This document shows, one piece after another, positions 58,136 through 64,000 of a stretch of 64,000 nucleotides of DNA. The notes beneath the pieces were generated by a model. That model made no database searches. It was given only the letters and a program-made list of their open reading frames with translations, and was not told the DNA's origin. Location: the NCBI GenBank assembly GCA_947044365.1, contig OX345636.1, positions 24,089,466-24,153,465 of the forward strand, in the 5' to 3' direction. This stretch comes from Petrosia ficiformis (taxonomy: Eukaryota; Porifera; Demospongiae; Haplosclerida; Petrosiidae). The position numbers were made by a program, and so were the translations under genes. The first letter of the stretch is position 1. The number at the start of each line of letters is the position of its first letter.

Positions 58136-58740
58136 TAGAAAGAAATATTTAATTAGAGTAGCTTCATTGTGTGGTTTGTGGTGATCACGTAAAAACCTCT
58201 TTAATGAACCCCAAATATTTTCAATTGGATTGAGGTCCGGGCTTTCTGGCGGAGTCTTCCACCAATTAATACCATTCATTTGTAAATGATCTTGAGCTAG
58301 TCTACTGGAGTGCTTGGGATCATTATCCTGCATTAGCCGATGATGGTTAGGATATACTCTTTTAAGAAATGGAATGAGAGCGGTGTCATAAATGTTTATC
58401 AACTTTGTTGATACCAATATTCCTTTGAAAATTACTAGTGGAGTTGCTCCACGACTGGATATCCCACCCCAAAGATGAACTTTAAGTGGATGCTTGGGGC
58501 GTGCTTTCAACTTCTTGACTTGTCCTATTTTGCGAAAACATCTTAAACTATGCCGTTGAAGTTCAACTGTACATTCGTCAGTCCAAATCACATCGAAAAG
58601 TTTGTCTTTATCAGCTTTTACTACCTGGCACCACATCAAGCGCTTTTCCTTATTTTGTTCTCTGATCAGCTGACAATACTGAGGTGTTGTTGAAACCCAC
58701 CCCAGATCCTTCCTAGCACGACGAACAGTGGACAATTATC
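58100..58740 (-). pseudogene. Tc1-type transposase, N-terminus missing
   Basis: From STVRRARKDLGW the frame runs through VIWTDECTVELQRH (first Asp), RLMQDNDPKHSSRLAQDHL (second Asp) and SPDLNPIENIWGSLKRF (Glu, 34 residues on): the DD34E core of Tc1 elements. The N-terminal paired-type HTH part is missing. At about 58740 the sequence joins an ORF of the virus-like region, so the insertion or a deletion truncated both. The C-terminus is modified beyond about residue 195. No TIR or TA pair was found. Confidence 0.85.
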
Positions 58741-59250
58741 CCAGCAAGAGTAATCAACTGATAGTATTTTCATATAGTTAGCCCCGTTCTTCTTAACATA
58801 ATCAGTCATGTATTCTTTAGGGTCAATCACAAGAATTTGATTTTTGAATTCATATACATAACTAGTTTCACTATCATCATTGTCAACTTCGTCCTTACTT
58901 TTTTTAACTGGCTTTACTTGTTGTTGTTCTTCTTCTTCCATTTTCCTTTTGATTCCTGTTTGAGGAGTTAGAACTTGGTTTGTAGGTGTTTCACGGCCTG
59001 TAGTTGATGTCTGGGATATTTGGTGGATAGGGGCATGCTCCTGCTGGGATGTTGAAATCTCTTGCGAATTCGACTGTAACTCTTTCGCAAGTATTTCCCC
59101 ATTTGCAATTGGGTTGGTGTCCTCCCCAGTGTCTTTGATTGCATTCGTTACACGACTTGACTCTGGAGGTTGGGAAGCATTTGTGTACTTCACCAAAGAT
59201 CTTGCCTTCCCTTTGCTTAATGAAGTCTTCGTATTTGATTTGAATGACAT
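58740..59250 (-). CDS. Virus-like ORF, unrecognised (possible structural protein N-terminus)
   Basis: Starts at an ATG at 59250 and reads about 170 codons up to the Tc1 junction. The first two thirds are Ser/Thr/Gln-rich and probably disordered. Then come basic clusters (IKRKM, PVKKSK) like nuclear localisation signals, an acidic patch and the start of a folded segment (YVYEFKNQILVIDPKEYM) that is cut off. A disordered basic N-terminus before a beta-rich domain would suit a capsid protein, but no family motif such as a phospholipase A2 site is seen. Confidence 0.4.
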
Positions 59251-59443
59251 CGTTTATACCTATTATTATCTTGGAATATAGGTATATTGTTAGAGCTTCT
59301 CGTCCTCTCCAAAAACGAATTTTTAAATTATTAGGAGTGCAAAAGGGAATGTCATATATTTTATACTGGCTAAAAGCGAAAAGACTTGTAACTTTCAATT
59401 CTAAATCGTTGCCTTTAGTTTCACAGTTAAAATAGCTTTGCAT
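58991..59443 (-). CDS. Overlapping virus-like ORF, unrecognised
   Basis: A 150-codon ORF that begins 193 bp upstream of the previous ORF and overlaps it in another frame. Its first 65 residues are beta-strand-like (LELKVTSLFAFSQYKIYD) and lie outside the overlap, so this part is the more credible. The overlapping part (CNECNQRHWGGHQPNC) may be only a shadow. Overlapping genes are common in compact ssDNA viruses. Confidence 0.3.
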   Translation of the reverse strand: MQSYFNCETKGNDLELKVTSLFAFSQYKIYDIPFCTPNNLKIRFWRGREALTIYLYSKIIIGINDVIQIKYEDFIKQREGKIFGEVHKCFPTSRVKSCNECNQRHWGGHQPNCKWGNTCERVTVEFARDFNIPAGACPYPPNIPDINYRP

Positions 59444-59478
59444 TATTAAAATGCTGGCAAAATTATTCTCTTATATAG

Positions 59479-59607
59479 TATGATGTGGGTGTGTCTTGTG
59501 GTTTATAGTTTCTAATAAAAGGAATTTGGATTTTGCAAAAAATATGATGTGGTGTGTCTTGTGGTTTATAGTTTCTAATAAAAGGAATTTGGATTTTGCA
59601 AAAAATT
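59479..59607. repeat. 65-bp tandem duplication in a divergent promoter region
   Basis: TATGATGTG(GG)TGTGTCTTGTGGTTTATAG...GGATTTTGCAAAAAA occurs twice in a row. It lies between the left-going ORFs and the right-going replication gene. Confidence 0.95.
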
Positions 59608-59627
59608 AAAGTATCTAAAGTAAGAGA

Positions 59628-61748
59628 ATGAGCAAAAGACAGCGAGAACAACCTCAATCCAGTAAAATCCCGAGGGTTGAGGAGGACGATGATCTTGATG
59701 ATTACGAAATTGAAATAGATCATCCTGAAACTTTGACAGTCAGGCAGAAAGAATTTGCAGACCAATTTCTTACCGATTATATTAATGAAGTTCCAGACCA
59801 AACTCTTGATGAAAACTATGTTGAACCTCGCGTAATGCTCGGTTGGAATTTAGAACGAATTAGAGAGGAAGAATTTCAAGAAGCTAAAGAAGCAGAAAAA
59901 GCTCAAGAGGACGATGAGAGGGAATAACATGAAAATATTGAAGAAATAGAAGAAGAAGAACAAGAAGAAGAAGAAGAAGAAGAAGGAGAAGAGGGAAATG
60001 AAGAAGTTGAAGATGAAGATGAGGACATTGTTAATAACGATGGTGAGATTTCACAAAGCACTAAAGAAATTCTAGATATTGTATACGGGGAAAATATAAT
60101 TGACCCTTAATGCGAATTCAGTATTAAACCAAATGCTAAATTTCCAGACTGGGTGAATGCCTTAATAAAGGCAAGGCATGGGGAAATACCTTTGATAAAA
60201 GAGGAGTTTTATAAGGGATACGAGCAAGAAAGGCACATTGCCTTTGGAGATAAATGGGCTGCTTTTAAAAAATATACTGTTATAATAGATAACGGTAGTA
60301 CTCAGAAAAGGTCATTCGAACAAAGCACCATGATGATAAAACATATCACGATTGAGCAGCTTAACCAGTTTCTTAACCAATTAGTTGGTATAGTTGACTA
60401 CGTTGTTTGCAGATGCGATAAGACTGAGAGAGGATGCGTAGAATACCAGCATTACCATTGTATTATAATTTCATCTAAAGACTGGCAACCACAAAGGTTT
60501 AGGGCTACTTTTAATAAGTATTTCGGTTGTGAGGATGAATTTATAAAAAAGAATGTAAGGAAATTCTTCTACCGTAAAATGGCTTTTGCAGTAATATGTG
60601 GTAACATGTCGCCGTGGTGTGGAATGACCAACTACATAGCAGTAGGTGCTTTGGCTAGACCTGATTATGCTTCCGGGTATAACAATGAGCTTAATCCTTT
60701 ATGCAAAAAGGATATTAAGTGTTATAAAAAAGATATTGATTCATTATATAGCTGTATTTTCTATGACCATCCTGAATGGTATATTGCTTTTAAACATCGT
60801 CTTACTAAGAACCATATTAATTGTTTCCAACAAAGAACAGTAATTTCATCTAATTCTGTTTCACCTTTTATGAAAATATATGCCTTTTTCCAAAAATACG
60901 GTTGCATTGATTACACATCAAATTGAGTAGGAAAGATTACAAGAAGTTTAGTTCAGGTGGAATGTCTAAACAGTGGAATAGAGCTCTTGAGAGATGGGTA
61001 CACGATAAAATCATTCAGTGGGATTGGAGGAACTTTCATAACACCCTTGCCCCTAAAGTTGATACAGCTTTTGCATCGAATGAGGAAAGCAGCAAGTTTC
61101 TTTTCGGGCTACTTAAGTTCCAGGGATTTACTGAAGATGACATTAGATATTTCTGTTCTGCCTTTTATGAGGTTTTGAATAAAACCTCAGGTAAAAAAAA
61201 TTGTATTTATATATATGGAGCGAGCTCAAGTGGAAAAACTCTTTTTTTAAATATTATTAAAAGAGTACTTGTTAGATTCGGGTCATACACTGAGCAAGGA
61301 GGGCAGTTTGCCTTTAGCAAAGCTTCATATAGAACTTGTTTCCTTTTTGAAGACGTTTCTACCATTCCGATTAATTCTTTGTCTACAGTGAAAAAGCTAT
61401 GGGAGGGTGAAACTACATCTAAATATAAAGCTCCTGTTGAGGTTAAACGAACTCCTTGTTTTGTCACTTCTAATAATTAATTATTATCCTCTTAATTAAT
61501 TATTATCCTCTTGACCAAGTGTTCAGTAGAGAACAATCGCATAGCGAAATGATAACTTTAAATAATCGTGTGTTTGTATTTCATTTTCCCAACTCTTTTC
61601 AATTTCTCTATCTAATCCAATTTTAATTGCACCTATTAATTTTATAAGATTTATAGATGATAATCGTGAGAAAAATTTTAATTGTTATGACTGTATAGTT
61701 CACAATAATATGCCCACATATAATCCTCTCACAGGTACATTTGAGTAA
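59628..61748 (+). pseudogene. Parvovirus-like replication protein (HUH nuclease, SF3 helicase), broken
   Basis: The start region is acidic, with a Glu-rich run (59940-60030). Two in-frame TAA codons (59925, 60108) precede a long frame to 60926. It has an H-x-H metal-binding pair (about 60450) typical of HUH nucleases and Tyr-containing lines downstream. A frameshift near 60924 leads to the helicase: Walker A (GASSSGKT, about 61218), a Walker-B-like acidic pair (about 61350) and a TSN motif C (about 61467). A short tandem duplication of a 17-20-bp AT-rich unit (61478-61515) puts a stop there, and more open sequence follows to 61748. HUH plus SF3 is the layout of parvoviral NS1. Described only; at least four breaks. 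Confidence 0.65.
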
Positions 61749-62250
61749 TTTTTTTTTTGTTTTGTTTTAGTTGCTTTTTGAAAGTTATTTGCTATAAGAA
61801 CTGCTTTGTTTTATGTTGAAAAAGAAATAGATAAAATGCTGAATATTTAATTTTTTTTTTCTTTATAATTCGTTTAAGAAAATTGTTTATGTTAAGGATT
61901 GCTTTACTTAGGACTGAACTTGGATATAAAAAATTATTGGATATTGATTAATTTTTTTTTTTTTTTTTCTTTTTTTTAGGAATTAATTTCGATTATGGAT
62001 TACTTACTTTTTCAATATGTATGTTAAACAATTTAATTGTTATATTTAAATTTGTTTGGCTTTACATTAAATATTATTTCAATGATTTTTCTTAACAAAA
62101 GTACAAAAATATTAAACTAACAAAACACAACAATTGAATTTCTCCTGAAGATTTATAATAGCCTAAATAAGTCACAATTATCATTCCAGTTATTAAAAGG
62201 AATGTTCACCAAAAAAGGAGAATTACTAAATATTGCCTAATAAGAAATAG
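61749..62250. other. Intergenic region of the virus-like segment
   Basis: T-rich and A-rich tracts (e.g. a pure T run near 61950) between the ends of two convergent genes; possibly shared polyadenylation signals. No ORF. Confidence 0.6.
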
Positions 62251-63459
62251 TCAATTCTTAGTGTCAAGTAAAACATAAGCTCCATCAACATCAGGTACAA
62301 CCCCATCACTTCCACCTGAGCTTACAGCCCTGAAATCAATCTGTAGCCTAGGTTTGTTATCAACACTAACTACTTTGAGATCAATTTCTTCATGCCTATC
62401 GCTAGTATATGTAGTGATGGAATCAGCTTGTTGAATATAAGTAGCCAAATCAATAGAGTTGATTACAGGCCACTTATGTTCATGCCATTTACTTGATTTT
62501 GTTTCATCTTGAAAATGCTGAGACTTGGGATTTTGTGGTTTTTCTTCATTAATAGGAATTATGCTGAATACATTCATTGCATATTCTTCAATTACACCTC
62601 TCTGTACGCATACTACATACCTGTAATTACCAATAGGAGTATCAATATTAAGATGCTTTTGCCTATAAGCTCCTTCAACCTCTCTTTCATGACCATCTCT
62701 GTGTAATTGGAAATCAAGGAATTCTTTAATACTACCCCTAAGCTTAAACACCTCCTTTTGTGATTCCTTTCCTTCTTCTACACATCTACTTTTGTAATAT
62801 TCAACTCCTGCTTTTATTGTAGTTTCTGAATCCAAGTCAACAGGAGCTCCATCTGTGCCTTCAACTTCAGGTCCAAAATTTAGTTTGGAATAGATTGGCC
62901 AAAGTTTATCTTGCAAACAAAAAATTAGGTTTTGGAATTCTGCATTATAAGTGTGAGTGAAGGAATTGAACCAATTATTATGGTAGATATTACGAACATT
63001 GAAATAAAGCTCAAATACTACATCTTGTATATGTCGACATCCTGACTTTACTGCCATCTCTCTAAGCCATCTAGGTATAGCCAAATAAGAAAGTTTCATA
63101 AGTTTGCTAGTACGTTTATCTGCTAGTTTTTTTTCGAAAGGATCTCCACTTATGTTACCCACAGCTTTGTCAAATATACACACTATAAACTCAGGCACAA
63201 AAAAAATTCCATAATTTGTCAAATACGCTATGAACACAGCAATATGAATAGCTGGAGTAAAGGTAGATGTAAAATTACTCATTATCTCTACGAATGATCC
63301 TAAGTAATCGAAAAACACTTGGAGAGTTGTATTAATTCCTGGTAGAGGTTCAATTGGTATAGGTTCTTCATCTTCCGATAATTGCTTTGAATAACTACGA
63401 GCTAGAGTAGGTGCTGGAAGTGATTTAGTTACTTCCATATTGTCGTCTTCTTTGCTCAT
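62251..63459 (-). CDS. Intact 402-residue virus-like ORF, function unknown
   Basis: ATG at 63459, stop at 62251, no breaks. The N-terminus (about 45 residues) is polar and Pro/Glu-rich. Residues about 60-100 are hydrophobic (HIAVFIAYLTNYGIFF and on), possibly one or two membrane or buried helices. The remainder is mixed alpha/beta with several Tyr/Arg-rich strands. Lacking similarity I can recall, it may be a structural or host-interaction protein. Its intactness contrasts with the broken replication gene. It converges on that gene and lies just inside the terminal repeats. Confidence 0.55.
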   Translation of the reverse strand: MSKEDDNMEVTKSLPAPTLARSYSKQLSEDEEPIPIEPLPGINTTLQVFFDYLGSFVEIMSNFTSTFTPAIHIAVFIAYLTNYGIFFVPEFIVCIFDKAVGNISGDPFEKKLADKRTSKLMKLSYLAIPRWLREMAVKSGCRHIQDVVFELYFNVRNIYHNNWFNSFTHTYNAEFQNLIFCLQDKLWPIYSKLNFGPEVEGTDGAPVDLDSETTIKAGVEYYKSRCVEEGKESQKEVFKLRGSIKEFLDFQLHRDGHEREVEGAYRQKHLNIDTPIGNYRYVVCVQRGVIEEYAMNVFSIIPINEEKPQNPKSQHFQDETKSSKWHEHKWPVINSIDLATYIQQADSITTYTSDRHEEIDLKVVSVDNKPRLQIDFRAVSSGGSDGVVPDVDGAYVLLDTKN

Positions 63460-63474
63460 CTTTCTATTGAATAT

Positions 63475-63615
63475 ACTGAAATATACTGAAATATACTGAA
63501 ATATAATGAAATTTAAAAAGCTTTAGAGCTTAATCACAATTCTTAATCACTTTCTTAATCACAATAAAATATATCTCTTAATCACTATTCTTAATCACAT
63601 TCTTAATCACTGTTT
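63475..63615. repeat. Short tandem repeats upstream of the 402-codon ORF
   Basis: ATATACTGAA is repeated about four times (63472-63505), then CTTAATCAC/TTCTTAATCAC about six times (63530-63610). CTTAATCA also occurs in the palindrome beyond. Confidence 0.9.
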
Positions 63616-63702
63616 ATAATTAATTGTTTTGTTGTTATTTATTACATAATATTTATTATTTTAAGTGTAAACATGTGCATGTGTGCAAATAACTTGTATA
63701 AA

Positions 63703-63804
63703 CACAGGACCTTAATCAATCTATTAGCACTCCTTTAATCAGGTATGACCTCCGGAGGTCATACCTGATTAAAGGAGTGCTAATAGATTGATTAAGGTCC
63801 TGTG
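63703..63804. repeat. 102-bp perfect palindrome
   Basis: Two 51-bp arms meet at GACCTCC/GGAGGTC (63753/63754) with no loop. The outer ends are CACAGGACC and GGTCCTGTG. Every base pairs. It lies at the edge between the virus-like region and a gypsy pol fragment. Confidence 0.98.
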
Positions 63805-63829
63805 AGAAGAAAAGCTGCTATGGGCTGAA

Positions 63830-64000
63830 GTTCGTCACCCTGAAGGAGAGCAAGTCAGTTATCCTGGTGTTGTAGAACCAAGGGAGGAGGTCTTAAGTAA
63901 ACATCCAATAATGGTTGCTAGAGTACTAGCTATCCCAGGTGAGGATAAATTGATCCCTATTAGAATTACAAATCTAACTGTGTTACCTATTACATTGTAT
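63830..64000 (+). pseudogene. Gypsy pol fragment (protease-RT linker), runs off the window
   Basis: An open frame reads LLWAEVRHPEGEQVSYPGVV, then HPIMVARVLAIPGEDKLIPI and RITNLTVLPITLY. The line 'VARS...V.....P.RI.N.....ITLY' is the segment between protease and RT in Ty3/gypsy Pol. The start is not visible; it emerges just beyond the palindrome. Confidence 0.6.

Larger units (their letters stand above)
58740..63804. other. Endogenous parvovirus-like region
   Basis: About 5 kb with dense, largely non-spliced ORFs on both strands, unlike the spliced transposon genes around it. In the centre is a replication gene with an HUH endonuclease and an SF3 helicase (+). Overlapping minus-strand ORFs lie on the left and a 402-codon minus-strand ORF on the right. 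A 102-bp perfect palindrome closes the right side; the left side is cut by a Tc1 fragment. The size, ambisense layout, Rep type and terminal palindrome fit a linear ssDNA virus of the parvovirus/densovirus kind inserted in the genome. The replication gene has stops and frameshifts, so the copy is defective. Confidence 0.6.

Noticed and set aside
58991..59200. Cys-containing part of the overlapping virus-like ORF (CNECNQRHWGGHQPNC) as a zinc finger
   Set aside because: It overlaps the better supported ORF at 58740-59250 and may be only its alternative frame; not claimed as a domain.
62251..63459. Calling the 402-codon ORF a parvoviral capsid protein
   Set aside because: No phospholipase A2 motif, Gly-rich start or recognisable capsid line; left as unknown.
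1..64000. CRISPR arrays, bacterial operons, ribosome-binding sites
   Set aside because: Spliced genes, eukaryotic transposon families and absence of spaced direct repeats rule these out; GTG/TTG starts in simple ORF calls are artefacts here.

Overview
The window is from a eukaryotic nuclear genome: AT-rich, with spliced genes that have very short GT-AG introns and almost no sequence without mobile-element remains. The families seen (Tnp2-type CACTA transposases, BEN-domain accessory proteins, SAM-HECT genes beside rve integrases, DUF7869-like proteins, Penelope elements, a parvovirus-like insertion) are what I associate with an early-branching marine invertebrate. A demosponge is my best guess, but nothing here proves it. 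I see no confident single-copy host gene; one RRM exon near 56.2 kb is the only candidate.

Layout. 0.1-6.4 kb: decayed Tnp2/CACTA copies, one split by a CACTG-ended element, plus an 8-bp-TSD hAT MITE. 7.2-11 kb: a decayed Ty3/gypsy retrotransposon. 11.3-16.1 kb: a hAT N-terminus, a divergent Tnp2/BEN gene pair and unrecognised broken genes. 17.1-18.0 kb: a pogo-like TA-flanked element holding a HIRAN-like segment. 18.0-20.4 kb: an integrase-like gene convergent with an unknown gene. 21.4-25.1 kb: gag, piggyBac and hAT remains. 25.3-27.0 kb: Penelope remains. 27.8-33.3 kb: a complete-looking element with 73-bp inverted repeats carrying an intact SAM-HECT E3 ligase gene and an intact integrase gene. 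33.9-42.7 kb: a dead hAT transposase gene interrupted by a 6.4-kb CACTA element whose two divergent genes both read through intact. 47.4-49.1 kb and 50.2-53.0 kb: two relatives of a RecQ-helicase transposon; the second has 138-bp identical inverted repeats and a 9-bp target duplication. 53.4-57.9 kb: a DUF7869-like gene divergent from a BEN gene. 58.1-63.8 kb: a Tc1 fragment, then a roughly 5-kb endogenous parvovirus-like region (HUH endonuclease plus SF3 helicase, ambisense neighbours) ending at a 102-bp perfect palindrome. After that comes the start of another gypsy pol.

How the genes relate. Most units are two-gene transposons: a catalytic gene (Tnp2, rve integrase, or probably DUF7869) paired head-to-head or tail-to-tail with an accessory gene (BEN domain, coiled-coil protein, HECT ligase, zinc protein). 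The strongest candidates for little-described systems are the HECT plus integrase element, the RecQ element with its 9-bp duplication, and the palindrome-ended virus-like insertion. All names come from reading motifs; no database search was possible.
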